Shown: positions 1-11,888 of the stretch, piece after piece
Layout of the letters: each line of letters begins with the position of its first letter
Numbering within the stretch: position 1 is the stretch's first letter
DNA from: Coniochaeta sp. PMI_546
Taxonomy: Eukaryota > Ascomycota > Sordariomycetes > Coniochaetales > Coniochaetaceae
Length of the DNA stretch: 64,000 nucleotides
Assembly (NCBI GenBank): GCA_021432605.1
Contig: MU271147.1
Location: forward strand, 496,001-560,000
Reading direction: 5' to 3'
The notes under the pieces: model-generated
What the model saw: the letters and a program-made list of their open reading frames with translations, nothing else
What the model was told of the DNA's origin: nothing
Databases searched by the model: none
Program-made: the position numbers and the translations under genes

Positions 1-60
1 GGATACTACGGGGAACTGCGGGATTAGGTTCTGTACAACTCTAGGGTCACCTTACCAGCC

Positions 61-3000
61 TCAGATCAGTCCAACCACACCCTTGGGCCAGATGGGCGGT
101 TTCTCCTCCGAGCTATCGCTCTCGCTGTCGCTCTCGCTGTCCTCATCGTCATCACCGGTCGGGTCCTCCTTGACTTCCTCTCCCTCCTTCCCATCTCCAT
201 AATCAGAACTCTGCTCTTGCGCTGAGTCGTGGTTCCCCTCAGCCAGCGTCTCCTGCTTCTCGATCATGTCGTCCAGCTCTCTCTTGGCCTCCTCTCTCGA
301 CATCTCGCTGACGTAGGGCTCGGCCCAGTGATGTTCGGCCAGCGCAGAAGCTACTGCCATCGTCCGTGCGAAGTCCGGCGTTGGCTGTGGCTCTTCTCCT
401 TCAAGAGACACTTTCTCGATGTGTGTCAGCCCGCCATATCCGGCGGGCCAGGGGTAGGGTCTATAGACAAGCGCAGACAAATTAGCTGACAGCGTCACTT
501 GCGGTCAGAGAGGGAAGTCGATCTGGAACGGCCCATACTTCTTGATGTATCCCATGAGAGCTTGGTTCTCCCACTTGGTCAGCGATACCATCCGGCCCAG
601 CTCACCAAAGCTGATCTTCACGATCGGGCAGCTATGAGGACGAAATGTGTTAGGCATATGAGACTTTACTGGTAGAGATGCCTGACGGGGAGTGGTGTAC
701 TCACCGAGGGCCGTCAAGAATATCCAGTGGCCGCATGTGCACCAGCGGTATCTTCCAGCGGTCCTCGATCTCGAGGAAGTCCGAGGGATAGTACCGCAGA
801 TCGCCTCCATTGACCGCACCCTCGCCCCAGAAACGCACCCAGTTGAACACCTTGCAGATACGGTCATCAGCCGGATCTCTGGCGAGAACGAGCAGCTCAG
901 CCCACTCGCACTCCGTGCTGTCTACCTTGACTGCTACCACCAAGTTGACACTCGCGATATCCTGCAGATATCGCTTGCTTCTCCTGTAGAGCTCAGCGCG
1001 TGACTCGCCGATGCCGACCTCGTGGATCACGGCAGGACTATCAATGTCTGTCCACGTGCTGTACACCCCGTCAGGAATCCTGCCCCAGGACTTGCGCTTG
1101 TCGTGCACCAGGACACGCTCAACACATTCGATGAGGTGTATGTATTGTATGGTTGACCTGGGCGAGTGCTTCCTGGCCACGTCGAGCTGGGCGTTGACCT
1201 TGTGCATGAGTGACTTGGCGATGTACGTGTGTTCCCGCGAGTACGCTGAGAGGTAGAGTTTGAACCCTGTGCGGCCGCTGGCGACAAACTCGATGCGATA
1301 CTGTCCGTCGGTCACCTTCTCCTGTAGCGTCTGGAACATCTCTGCAAACACCACGTTGGAGAGGCAGAGGAGAACCGTGACGTAGTCGATGGGCCGCTGG
1401 AAGTGCTTGAGAGTGACCTCTTGAAGCTGGAGGTCCTCAAACATCTTTGCGACATCGTCCAGCATCTCCCAATAGTCCGGTGATTTCCTAGGGAAGTACC
1501 ACGTAAGCAATGGATCACAGGGGTCATAGTCAGACGTCTCTGCCGCGACGCCGCCGCGACGGGAGCGCGGAAAGCGGAGGGGTTTGTCTTCTGGTATGGG
1601 CTCTAGGTCGAGCGATGCGCCTCGAGGATGGTAGTCGTTGTCTTCTTGTTTTGCCTCAAAGTGTGCGACCTTCGACTCATTCTTCCCTGGCTGGCGAGAC
1701 TGGCCATTAGGAGTGAGAGCTGGGGGTAGACGTTGAATTTCAGCAGGATTACTTTCGCGCTTGGCCTTGACTTTCCGCCTCTTGCGATTAGATCTCCGGG
1801 TCGGTTCGGTAGCATCGCGCCCTGTGGCTGATCTTGAAGTGGTACTGCCATCCCCGTCTGAACCGCGAGCTAGTGTCTTGCCCGTGCGTTTGCCCTTCGA
1901 CTCAAGCCTGCCGTTGTCGGAGCTGCCATCTTCATCGGTTCCAGCACCTGATGTACTGCCGCCAGCGACAATACGTCTGTTTTTATTGCGTGCCGGCTTC
2001 GGTTTGTCCTCGAAGATTCTGAGTACACCCGGCAAGAGTACTCTCGCATCGACAGAGAATTTCTCCTGCCACGGGACGTCAGCGTCCTCGGGTCCCGGTG
2101 GATCGGTAGGAACTGGTGCATTCCAGTCCTTCTTCCGGCCAGAGTGAATAAGCTTATGGAATGGTTGGGTACTGGAAGCCTTAAACAGTCGCGGAGACCT
2201 GCCGCCCTTTTGAACAGGCTCTGAATCCGAGGCTTGCGACCCAGCCTGACTATTGACCAGCCGCGTGCCAGGACTAGCCTTTCCCGTCTTGGCAGGCGCT
2301 GGAGAGGCTGTAGACCGTGAGAAAGGCTTGATGTGGCCAGGCGGTGAAGGGCTCGAGCTGCTCTCGGGTTGCTGAACTTGGGTTAGATCGGGAGATTTGC
2401 CAAGCTGAGAGCTGCTCGCGCCGTGGCCAAAATCAGAGCGAACTAGCTTCGGCCGAGTCTCACCGAAGCCGGCGCCGTCGGTTGTTATGGGATCGTACGA
2501 GGCCTGCTCGGTGGTCACTGTCTGCTGAAACCTTGGCGAAGATTGGTCAATACGGCTGACAGCGGGCGTGTTGGCCAGGGAGTCATTCGAGAGACTAGCC
2601 TCGGATGCGTCATCAGAGGTCTCGGACGTCTCGCTGTCACCATCGGAAGGAATCGGCACTCCCATGGCCTCGAGGAGCCAAGAAACGTGCCTTCGCCGAG
2701 GCTGTCTACAAGTCAGCAAGGAACGCCTGGGCTGTAAATGGCGGCACTTACCGGCCTTTCTCGTCCACGAGACAAAACAGAATCGATCGAGGGCAACTCT
2801 TTGGTTATGGGCAGAAACCAGAAGCCTCGTGATGAGCCTCGTGGCACTCCCGCGGAGTTTTTGTTGGTACACAAGGAAAGCAGCGAATCCCGATGACGGG
2901 GATCTCCGTTGGGTGGAGGCCAGAAGTATGTTCTGCGTTGTCTCGTTGGCTTTTGAGGACTCTCTGCCGGCCGCCAAGTATCTTCACGAGGCTCGGGAAA

Positions 3001-3894
3001 CTCGGGCATGCAACTTTGTCTGGGTCTGAAGTGGCGAACCTGGATTGGGGGCAGAAGCGATCCCTTTGGAGGGTGAATCAACACGGATTGCCCAGTTCGT
3101 GGCCGTTGTGGTTCGAGATCTAGTCGGTATGGGGGCAGATTGAGCTCGGGAGGCGCGCTAATGACGATGTCCGGTGGTGGTGACCCATCCCCAGAGCCCG
3201 AGGGTGCTGTGACAACAGGCGTTGCGAGATCCAGTCCCCAAGGAGCATCTTCGTGCTTGATGACGAGGTTGGTGGGAATACCCGTCCCCACAAGGGGAGA
3301 GTCGAGCGGACCAGCCGAGCACATGTTGACTGCAGGGGAGGTGTCGGCTCCATCATCGTCGGATATAGGGGCGTCAGAGTAGATGGTGTCTCCCCTCTCA
3401 AGATCGACATCAGAATCTATCCCAAGACCTGTGCTGAGACGAAGTTGGTTTCGATTGCTGTCCAGTCCTGAATGGTCATCCGAGGAAGCTTGTACTGCAG
3501 CATAGAGCTCGGGGGCTTGGAGCGGAGGATCCTATCTCTCAGCTCTGCCACTGATCGTGCCCCCAAAGCCGCTTCCCATCTCAGAGTCTAGCGGTGTCAG
3601 AGGCGATGACACCTTTTGGCCTGTAATAGGCTCCAGATGGGAAGATGGGATGGCGGCCGTGGTCCTTGGCTCCGTCGCTTCTGTTAGACTGACTGAGGGA
3701 AGCGCTAGCAGGTACTCTGGAGCATAGTCCACAACAGAACTGCCTGTGACCCGTATCATATCCTCGCCATTGGGGTCAGAGTCCGACGAGCATGAGCTGT
3801 ACTCGGAGTCGGTGTTTGGCTCCGTACCATGACTTGCTGAAGCCGGGGTCTCGAACTGCAATGCCTGGCCAGGCTCACTTGGCGCGCGAGACAT
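61..3894 (-). CDS. Large disordered protein with conserved C-terminal domain, five predicted exons
   Basis: Predicted exons on the minus strand: 3894-3613, 3531-2752, 2701-705, 631-539 and 460-61, giving about 1183 aa. Every junction keeps the frame. Donors include GTAAGT (2751), GTGAGT (704) and GTATGG (538); the GTGTCA donor at 3612 is the weakest. The first two thirds are Ser/Pro/acidic-rich and probably disordered, with basic KRRK-type clusters that could be nuclear signals. The last roughly 350 residues are compact: an aromatic-rich helical part, then a stretch containing VIHEVGIGESRAELYRR followed by a hydrophobic strand (NLVVAVKVD). That layout resembles fungal PD-(D/E)XK-like domains with a conserved acidic strand, but I am not sure of this. 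The C-terminus is a Glu/Asp/Ser-rich acidic tail. Two introns are multiples of three and each contains an in-frame stop, so the unspliced frame is nearly open. Function unknown. Confidence 0.65.
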
Positions 3895-6112
3895 GACTGC
3901 TGATAATGATAGCAGAACACTCTAGCGGTTGTTTAGGCCTTCGAAGACACGATATCACAAAGTGAGGTCTACTCAGAGGCAAGTCGGGGAACCCATGGGC
4001 GACTGAGCAAACAAGGAAGCGGCGGCCATACAATAGGATATGAACAAGTCATGAGCGTGATATTGTTATAAGTTAAAGTGCTGATTGGTAACTTGGGGGT
4101 AAGTAAATGGGAAACTTAGGTGATGAAGACATTGAGTACTTGTTGCAGAGGATCAACGCACTGGCCAAAGGAGAGGTCGTCAAAGAGCGAGTCCGTTCGT
4201 ATCGTGTTGCTCTTTCTCTATCGCCTGGATCAGCGAGTCTGGGAGGGAACCCAACGTACTTGCTTCGATAACATGCTGGACGGAACAGGATGAAAGAACA
4301 GACTCCAAAGAAAGTGTGGCTTCGTGTTGCATCACCGGTCCCTTCTCTGGGAAAGAGAGCCTGGGAAAGAGATGATCAGATCAGTCACCTCACAACGCTA
4401 GTCCAGATTGGGCATGCAGATGACTCTGCGGCTCGGCCCGTTGCGATGCACACCAGCTCGCTCTCTTCATCATGTACCATTGAAAGGGCAGTTGGATTGT
4501 GTACTGATGTTCGACAGTATCAATGTACTGCTCTTTGTTTTCCCTCTGTCAATCAGGATGGTCCTCATCTCATGTCCTTGTTCCACCAGGCAGTGTGACT
4601 CTTAGTCTCTTGCTGTTTGTCTTCCGACGGGTTTCTCATTCGCCGTATCCAGATTTGGCTCACGGCTGAAATACAGCCCAGCGACGTTCCAGCGCTTGTC
4701 CTTGGCCTTCGCGTCTTTATTCCAAGCAGGGACATCAAGTGTGTGGACGTCTTGGATGATATATCAAGCAAGAGATGTACCAGGCCGACCTCCTGGTAGC
4801 AAGGGTCGGACTAGGCATCCATCCTGAAGCCCACTAGAAGACAAGCTAATGATCTTACGTTCAAATTCATGGATAGCAACCATACGGCAATTCATGTCGT
4901 GTTGCACCGGCGGAGGACCAACTCATTGATATGCAGGAGAAGGAATCCAATGGTATTTCTCAGGTGTGACTATGTGCCGAGTTATTGGCAATGTTAATGG
5001 ACACACAAGAGCAAGAAGACACCCCTTTCACTTCAAAACTCAGGAAGATGCAAAGCATCGAACTTCCTCCTCTTTGTCGACAACCATGGAGCTTTCATGT
5101 TGGTTATACATATTCATCAGGTCTCCCGTGCCTGAATTACGTAGGCAGCGTATCCTAAGTTCGGTTGTTTACACATGCCGGGAGAGAAAGTACTGTTATA
5201 CCGAAAACATTGTCCCCCGGAAATTATGCGGATGAAGTGGTACTAAGCCAAATATCGACCTTCAGTATGACCACTACTAAACCACGAGCCACTGCTAATT
5301 GTGTGAAATGCCTCGGTACATGGCCATTTGCTCATATTCCAGGCTGCCAAATGGAGAAACGTTATCCTCAAAGGTGAAAATTGTGACAAAGTCCGAAGCC
5401 GCAGGTGCGCGAGACGAGGTGAATGCTCCAAAGGCGCATTTCCCGTTGAATTTTCGATTGCAGTAAGTGGTATGTACGAGGCATGTCAGGCGACGCTGAA
5501 TAGTACAGAAACTATTGAGGGTGTAAACAAGAGGTCAATACAGCTGCAAGCCAGCCTTGATGCCGGTGGTGGGTTGCACAAGTCACCCGGCTGGCATACT
5601 CAGTGGATGGTACCACTCCTACTGTCCTACACATCGACAAGTGAGGCTCAATCACCCTCTCTAGTTTCCGCGTGACTCTTGCCTTGCCCCTCCATCTATT
5701 GCTCCCACTTTCAAAGTGATGGTTTCCAAAACAGCGAGTATTACCCGTACCACATACACGGGTCCTTGAGATAAAGTACTCGTTCCAAGAGCAGCGTCAA
5801 AGCAGGAGCTTAAAACAAACCTACATCAACGGTTAACCACGACCTTCAAAGCTTTCACACACAGCATCCTCTATGTCTCATTGGCTCGCTCACTCGTGAT
5901 TCGTCTATACGCATCTCACTTGCATGGAATTTTGGGAGCATATCTTATCAGCTGAAGACCTTGGTTCTGAGCCCATGACGCTCAAGAACACGAAAGACTG
6001 ACACTACGAGAGGGTATGCCACAATGAAGTCGTTCAGCATCACCACTCCCCAAACTAAACATCTTTGTCAGGCAAAACAACGAGTCTGCCTATCGCAAGG
6101 CCTACGACCATC
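3895..6112. other. Intergenic region without a supported gene
   Basis: About 2.2 kb upstream of the large minus-strand gene. It holds only short ORFs with no recognisable composition or motif. The segment just after 3895 presumably carries the promoter of that gene. I see no repeat, RNA gene or transposon remnant in it. Confidence 0.5.
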
Positions 6113-6544
6113 ATGTGCTATGAAACTCCCTTGATGCCCCTATGTCCTAGCTGCATGAAGAGCGACGGCGAGGCGGGTTTCGAAGGGATCAAGTGCAAAG
6201 AAGCCAGAAAAAAGGGACTTGGTCTTGGGAAGTGCTCTCGAATTCCTCCTGTCAGGGTCAATAGAGGAGAGTTCTATCTCAATGCATATGCATGTCTTCC
6301 ATGCTCGTGGAGGTTGGAGGCTACGGTGCAGATGGAGCGGACAGAGCAGAGGAACTTTGAGTTGAAGAGGATGGCCGAGCTAGAGCTAGAAGCCAAATCT
6401 AGACACGCCAGCCTGGAGGAAGAAAAGTATAGAAGACTGGCAGTGGAGATGATCAGAATGATTGGGGAGAAGCGGAGGACGGAGAAGACGAGACTGTTGA
6501 TGGAACCCTCTTTGAGCTTGAACACAGACAAGAGGGACAAGTAG
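6113..6544 (+). CDS. Small Cys-rich protein, family member A
   Basis: Predicted 143 aa protein starting at the ATG of MCYETPLMPLC, in the context ACCATCATG; the frame is open 48 nt further upstream, but this start matches the sister gene at 7484. The N-terminal part carries C2-x8-C11-x2-C14-x13-C28-x12-C41, then a later CLPC pair, probably a zinc or disulfide-bonded module. Residues from about 80 onward are highly charged (Glu/Arg/Lys) and likely form a long helix or coiled coil. There is no signal peptide or membrane segment. It stands alone on the plus strand about 0.9 kb before its diverged sister. I do not recognise a named family; function unknown. Confidence 0.6.
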   Translation: MCYETPLMPLCPSCMKSDGEAGFEGIKCKEARKKGLGLGKCSRIPPVRVNRGEFYLNAYACLPCSWRLEATVQMERTEQRNFELKRMAELELEAKSRHASLEEEKYRRLAVEMIRMIGEKRRTEKTRLLMEPSLSLNTDKRDK

Positions 6545-7483
6545 ACAGAGGGTACGGCTCAGCTACTAACCACCATTGTTCATCATGCATCTCCTGTCTA
6601 GGCAGCTCGTATGATGAATCTGGGTTTGGAGAATGGTAGTTCTAGGACTCTTGGCTTCTGTGATCTGTCAATAGCATTACCATGAATACCAATGAGCACC
6701 TGGTCTTGAAAGCGATAGCTAGGCGTAGCTGCAGGTGACAGAGATATGTCTCAAGGTAGTCCACAGTCTACTCCGGTTTCTGAAAGCGTGTTTTGTGCCG
6801 CTAAAATGTGGGAAGACGCGCTTTGATCTCGCTAGTGCAGACGGTTCTGTCTGTCATACATTGACCTGAGTTCTGATGAAAGAAGCTGCACGGGATGAAT
6901 TTCTACCAACATTCTGATCATGTTAAGTTGAAACCTGTGGCGGCAATGATGCTTCTGACTCCCTGTCGTCTTCGCATAATCCCGTTGTCATTCATGCATG
7001 AATCATATCCCATCGTGTGCTGCAATGTGCGCCTTAGCGACGATTACTCCTCTACATGATCTAGTCATCCTCTTTATGGCGAGATGCTTTCACCAGCCTC
7101 TGTTCCCATACATTGCCCACGGACATCACCAACGAAAGCGTGCAAATGATGTATACATCTATGCGTGTGCATGTGGCACTGAGGGCTCCCAAGAGCATAA
7201 AGTTCTTGCACGGTCCCTATTGCCCAAGACTATATTAACATGCTCATTGCTGAGTACTCCGCTGGCTCTAAACCGACCTCGACATCACAATAACTGCTAC
7301 ACCGTGGACGCATACTGCACTGAGAGACTTGTCAAAGTCACAAGAGTGATTCTACTAGAGTAAGTGCCTGACCACGTATCACACAGTGACATACAATAGC
7401 CCTGATTGTCTCAGCCCTCCCTAGCAACTGTGCCGATTTGTCGGGCCTAAGAATCACGTTCAAGCATCTCAAGCCCTATCAAG
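6545..7483. other. Intergenic spacer between the two small Cys-rich genes
   Basis: Roughly 0.9 kb. One ORF of 121 codons (6998-7363) is present but has no family-like composition, so I do not call it. The part just before 7484 should hold the promoter and leader of the second Cys-rich gene. Confidence 0.4.
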
Positions 7484-7720
7484 ATGTGCAAACGTACCAT
7501 GAACATTTTCAGATGCTCGAAATGCAACGCCGAGGTCCACCCACCTGCCAATTATACAACTTTTGGATGGATACCCTGTCCAGAGTTTAGACAGGGCCGT
7601 TTGGGAGAGCCTCAGGACTGCACCCTAGCAGACTGGAATGTAGAGGAGCCTACACAATATACTTCGACAGAGCCTCACAAGCACTGTAAGGGCCGAAAGG
7701 AGAAAGGAAGCCAGTCCTAG
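7484..7720 (+). CDS. Small Cys-rich protein, family member B
   Basis: Predicted 78 aa protein. Its cysteines, C2-x8-C11-x2-C14-x17-C32-x13-C46, match those of the gene at 6113 almost exactly at the N-terminus. Around the fourth Cys both share the pattern Cys-x-Glu-x-Arg-x3-Leu-Gly before the next Cys (here CPEFRQGRLGEPQDC). A final Cys lies in the basic tail (HKHCKGRKEKG). It lacks the long charged helix of member A, so it is a minimal version of the same module. No signal peptide is visible; location is probably intracellular. The four-cysteine arrangement would suit zinc binding, which is inference. Function unknown. Confidence 0.55.
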   Translation: MCKRTMNIFRCSKCNAEVHPPANYTTFGWIPCPEFRQGRLGEPQDCTLADWNVEEPTQYTSTEPHKHCKGRKEKGSQS

Positions 7721-8447
7721 GTGTTGGAAAAGGAGGAGTAAAAGAGGCTGGTCTCTGGGGAAAATGCTAGAGCGGCAATGACACTGTCTTTCATTGTAAA
7801 CCATTGAATGACACACATCGAGAGATGTTGACCTGCACAATTGATGACTGACTACCTTCCAGGGCACCGATGCCGGTCTTTGTTGCTGCATGGTTTATCA
7901 AGTTGCTTGGATTGGACACAAGATGACTGGCCATAAAACATGGTAACAGTGAAGAAGAGATGTCATAGCTAGGATCCCAGCCTCTGGATATCTATGCTTT
8001 GGAATGGCTGTCTGGGACGAGCAAAGCACAAAGACAATGATGAAACGACGTCTAAGACAATCGGGAGTCGTGCTGGGGGTTCCAGTGGACCAGTAGTGAG
8101 GTGGTTAGTGATTATACGAGAAACTGCTTACATAACAAGGTGTGGTTTTCCTGATAGTCCGCGTAAGGTCACCTGAAACAACAGTCAACTTGCCGCCACA
8201 GTGGATCTCGCCCAACAAAATCGCTGCCGGACGGCCCTTGCCGCTGAAATCACATGTCAGGCATAACAAGTCTCAAATGATAGGCATGGCGAGATGCTAC
8301 CCGACACGTCTCTCGAGAACCGACTGTGATTTCAAGGTCGCCATTGTCACTGTTGCTTCCGCCCATTTCTACCTCTACCTTACACCGTCTCATCGCCGAC
8401 TCTTGTTCTGATACTACCTCTTCATTTCGACACTGTAAGAACATCCC
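7721..8447. other. Intergenic, promoter side of the lipase gene
   Basis: About 0.7 kb with no supported gene. The last 100 bases are pyrimidine-rich (runs of CTTC, TACCTC), typical of a fungal 5' leader preceding the lipase ATG at 8448. Confidence 0.4.
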
Positions 8448-11400
8448 ATGGCTTCTACAGTCCCTACCGGTAGTGATGGCGATCCAGATGAGCCGCCGGG
8501 GACTTCTGGCCGAGAAGTAGTCCTTATACCAGGTCCGGATGGTAGCGCACACCCAGCAAATGGCACAGCTCCTGCAACCCCTGGTCGGACGCTTCTTCCA
8601 GCACCTGTGGCCCAGGCTGTCAGCTTCGCGACGCGGTCAACCAGCCTTGCCCTACGCGTGGGCACGCTTGTCGGCAGCTTTGGTCTAGGTGCTGCAAAGG
8701 CTACAACCCTGTCGAGCCTTGAGCTTGGTCGCGGTATCCTGGAGGGCATCCTCAGCAGGGCCGGCAAGGATGTGGTTACGCGCTCTCAGAGTGAGCTTGG
8801 CAAAGCCGATGCCGAAACTGTCCTGGAAAAGAGCTTGGAGAGCCTTCACCACGCTATGACGCAGGTGGTCTTTTGGACGACAACCGGCTTTCACCTGACA
8901 TCGACATCGCTGTCAATGATATCGGATGTCTCTCAGCTACTCCTGTCCTCACTTGACCAGTTTTTCGGCTCGACCGACTCCTCGCGGGCTATTGCTAGCA
9001 TCATCACGTTGATCCGCCGCGAGTTTCGCAATCCGGCTACGGGAGTCCAGGGAGAGAGGGTTGGCGTCGTTGACCTCGTGATGGGGCTTTGTGGTCTGGC
9101 TTATCTGCAGCAATGGTGCCACCGGCTGGTCGAGGAGGAGAACCGCCGCTTGCGCATAGACGAGATTGTGTGGGATGTCGTCGTGCTGAATGACGGAGAA
9201 AGAGTGGATGTGCACGATGGGAGTCCGCCAGGGTTGCGTCTTGAAGCTCACGATACATCCAGCCTCCTTGCATCAGAGGGACACCGCAGCATTGGCGGTA
9301 CCATCCAAAAATCCAGCACTGTTCAGGAAGACAACAGCAGCGATATCGAGCTGGCAGCATCACAGCTCAGGCAACAGATAATGGACACGCTGCCCGCAGG
9401 GGCCAGCGTATCCTTGGCAACGTCTGTTTCCACAACCAAGACAATCACTGCCGATATATCTGGTCTGCAAATGCCCTACATTGATCCTCCGCCCGGATTC
9501 GAGTTGGTGGAGTTTGAGGCACTATCCCCAAGGACTGTAGACTCAGTTTCGCTAGAGGATGACAGCTCGGCAGCTTCTGTCGACGCGATGGCGACTGATA
9601 TGGAAGACATTCCGCCTGCGTACCGCGTTGTATATCGATTGAAGCGCACAACAGGTACAACCACCCATCTACGGGGAGGAAACGACCATGCGCAGCCTAC
9701 AAGGCTGGTTGAGCAAGAGTTGGATGAGAAAGGTGTAACAATTATCGAGATTCCGGACTCCCCTGAACCTCCAGTAGTCCCGGGCAGACGCAAGAGTGCC
9801 GACCGACAAACAACGAAACCAGCTATTAACACCACGGCAAACCAAAAGCGGTCCCGCATACCTCCTCGGACCTCTTCTACAAATGCTCCTCCTCTTCCTC
9901 CTCCTCCTCCGCCTCCTGTCCCCAAACAGCGTCGAATGGCGCCAAGCACCGAGAAGACACAATCTTCCACGCCAATGCTTTCCCGTCGTCCTTCGGCTGG
10001 AGAGAAGAAAGGGCTCTTCCGAAACCCTTTGCGCAAAGGTTCCGGACCGACAGTCAAGAACCTTCTGCGGAAAGACTCCGACACGGCATCTAGGGGTACA
10101 ACTGTAGCGAAGCATCTCGATGTGCCAGCTCAGCGCCCGCCACCAACCCATACATCCCGTACTCCACCGCGTACACCGATTGATACCGAAACAGCACGTC
10201 TCTATCCTCGGACCTCGTCACGTGCGAGCTATGTGGCGGTACACCAGACCAGAAGAGACTCGCTGGTATCTCAGACTGACACGTACTCGATACATTCGGT
10301 CGATACCCACCGTGGCCTCTCTCCAACCTTCAAGCGAACAGAGTCCAGGGCTGGCGGATCAATCGTCAGGTCGAGATCTGAAAAGGAGCTAGCAGGGACA
10401 CAACAGTCTCCGTCTCCGACGAAGCATCAACGTCGCGGAAAGTCGCATGCCCATTCTCCTAGCATATACACTATCAAGACCAACGGGTCGGAAACCTCCC
10501 TGGTCCCGTACTCATACCACGATCGGGGTGTTTACGACGAGGCCGAGGCACTTGACACCCTACGTCACTCGGGTATGGTTGCGGGGATCTTCCCGCGCTA
10601 CCATTTGCTGAGGAACCTCGACCGATACATGCGATTTGCGTCGGCGTCCTACGGCTCGAACTTTTTGAAGTTCATGAAGATCGGCAGGGAGATGCCCATA
10701 CTACGAGCGCTCGACGATACGCACCATGAACTGCGTTCCTTCGCACATCACACCGGGTCCGACACGGACAGCATTCTGCTATCCTCATTTGTGGACCCCC
10801 AAGGCGGCTCTGACTCCACAGGTTCGACAAACACTGGCGTTCCCATGGTTCACTATATATCCCTCGACCATGAATCCAAAGCCGTGGTACTTGCTTGTCG
10901 CGGCACACTTGGTTTTGAGGACGTTCTGGCCGACATGACATGCGACTATGACGATCTCGTATGGCGCGGCAATACTTACAAGGTCCATAAAGGCATCCAC
11001 GCGTCAGCTCGACGGCTCCTCTACGGTGGCGACGGCCGGGTTCTGCTCACGCTCAGGCAAGCACTCGAAGAGTTTGAGGACTACGGTATCGTCCTCACTG
11101 GACACTCCCTTGGAGGGGCCGTCACAGCTCTGCTTGGCGTGATGCTCTCCGAGCCTGCTTCGACCGGAACAACGTTTGTTACCGCGTCTATCGTGGAGAA
11201 TCAGCGTCTCCTCACGCCGTCCTCACCGCAGCCAGACGCTACCGACTCTTCAAGCCAACCACCATCGCTCATAAGTCTCCCACCCGGCCGCCCTATTCAC
11301 GTCTACGCCTACGGCCCACCAGCAACAATGTCGACCTCCCTCCGTCGTGCGACCCGTGGCCTGATCACCAGCGTCGTCAACGGCAACGACCTGGTGCCCT

Positions 11401-11888
11401 ACCTCTCCCTAGGCGTGCTCCACGACCTCCAAGCCATTGCCCTAGCCTTCAAAACCGACAACTCCGACGCCAAGAGCGAAGTGCGCCGTCGCGTCTGGGA
11501 GGCCTTCCAAACCGGCCTGGCAAACAAGTGGTACAGCGAACCCGGCGCCGGGCGACGATTCATGCCGGGCGTGGAGGACGACGGCGAGGAGTGGGCGTGG
11601 GCTGCTCTCAAGGTCTTGCGGGCGAGCATGATGAGCCACAAGCTGGTGCCGCCGGGCGAGGTATTTGTCGTGGAGAGCAGTGCTGTGCTTAGGCGGGACG
11701 CGTTTGTCTCCGAGGAAGAGCATTTTGCGAAGCCGGCCCGGAGGGTAGTGTTGAAGTATGTGCGCGATGCGGAGGCGAGGTTCAAGGAGGTGCGGTTCGG
11801 CACTAGTATGCTGACTGACCATAGTCCTGGGAAGTATGAGGATGTGTTACGGAGACTACGATGGGGTGTCATGGAGGGGTACAAGTAG
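8448..11888 (+). CDS. Class 3 (diacylglycerol-lipase-like) lipase
   Basis: Single-exon protein of 1146 aa. The C-terminal third is a Lipase_3 alpha/beta-hydrolase domain: VLACRGTLGFEDVLADM (oxyanion-hole and entry region), a KGIHASARR segment, then the nucleophile elbow GHSLGG with Ser887, and YGPPATMS plus NGNDLVPYLS, where the acidic residue of the triad usually lies. The N-terminal region has weakly hydrophobic, Gly/Ala/Ser-rich helices (about residues 40-170) that could associate with membrane. The middle (about 400-690) is disordered, basic and Ser/Pro-rich, with a proline run of eight near residue 480. The family is known from sn-1 diacylglycerol lipases, which hydrolyse diacylglycerol at membranes; the exact substrate here is inference. 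ATG context is CCCATGG. Confidence 0.9.
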   Translation: MASTVPTGSDGDPDEPPGTSGREVVLIPGPDGSAHPANGTAPATPGRTLLPAPVAQAVSFATRSTSLALRVGTLVGSFGLGAAKATTLSSLELGRGILEGILSRAGKDVVTRSQSELGKADAETVLEKSLESLHHAMTQVVFWTTTGFHLTSTSLSMISDVSQLLLSSLDQFFGSTDSSRAIASIITLIRREFRNPATGVQGERVGVVDLVMGLCGLAYLQQWCHRLVEEENRRLRIDEIVWDVVVLNDGERVDVHDGSPPGLRLEAHDTSSLLASEGHRSIGGTIQKSSTVQEDNSSDIELAASQLRQQIMDTLPAGASVSLATSVSTTKTITADISGLQMPYIDPPPGFELVEFEALSPRTVDSVSLEDDSSAASVDAMATDMEDIPPAYRVVYRLKRTTGTTTHLRGGNDHAQPTRLVEQELDEKGVTIIEIPDSPEPPVVPGRRKSADRQTTKPAINTTANQKRSRIPPRTSSTNAPPLPPPPPPPVPKQRRMAPSTEKTQSSTPMLSRRPSAGEKKGLFRNPLRKGSGPTVKNLLRKDSDTASRGTTVAKHLDVPAQRPPPTHTSRTPPRTPIDTETARLYPRTSSRASYVAVHQTRRDSLVSQTDTYSIHSVDTHRGLSPTFKRTESRAGGSIVRSRSEKELAGTQQSPSPTKHQRRGKSHAHSPSIYTIKTNGSETSLVPYSYHDRGVYDEAEALDTLRHSGMVAGIFPRYHLLRNLDRYMRFASASYGSNFLKFMKIGREMPILRALDDTHHELRSFAHHTGSDTDSILLSSFVDPQGGSDSTGSTNTGVPMVHYISLDHESKAVVLACRGTLGFEDVLADMTCDYDDLVWRGNTYKVHKGIHASARRLLYGGDGRVLLTLRQALEEFEDYGIVLTGHSLGGAVTALLGVMLSEPASTGTTFVTASIVENQRLLTPSSPQPDATDSSSQPPSLISLPPGRPIHVYAYGPPATMSTSLRRATRGLITSVVNGNDLVPYLSLGVLHDLQAIALAFKTDNSDAKSEVRRRVWEAFQTGLANKWYSEPGAGRRFMPGVEDDGEEWAWAALKVLRASMMSHKLVPPGEVFVVESSAVLRRDAFVSEEEHFAKPARRVVLKYVRDAEARFKEVRFGTSMLTDHSPGKYEDVLRRLRWGVMEGYK

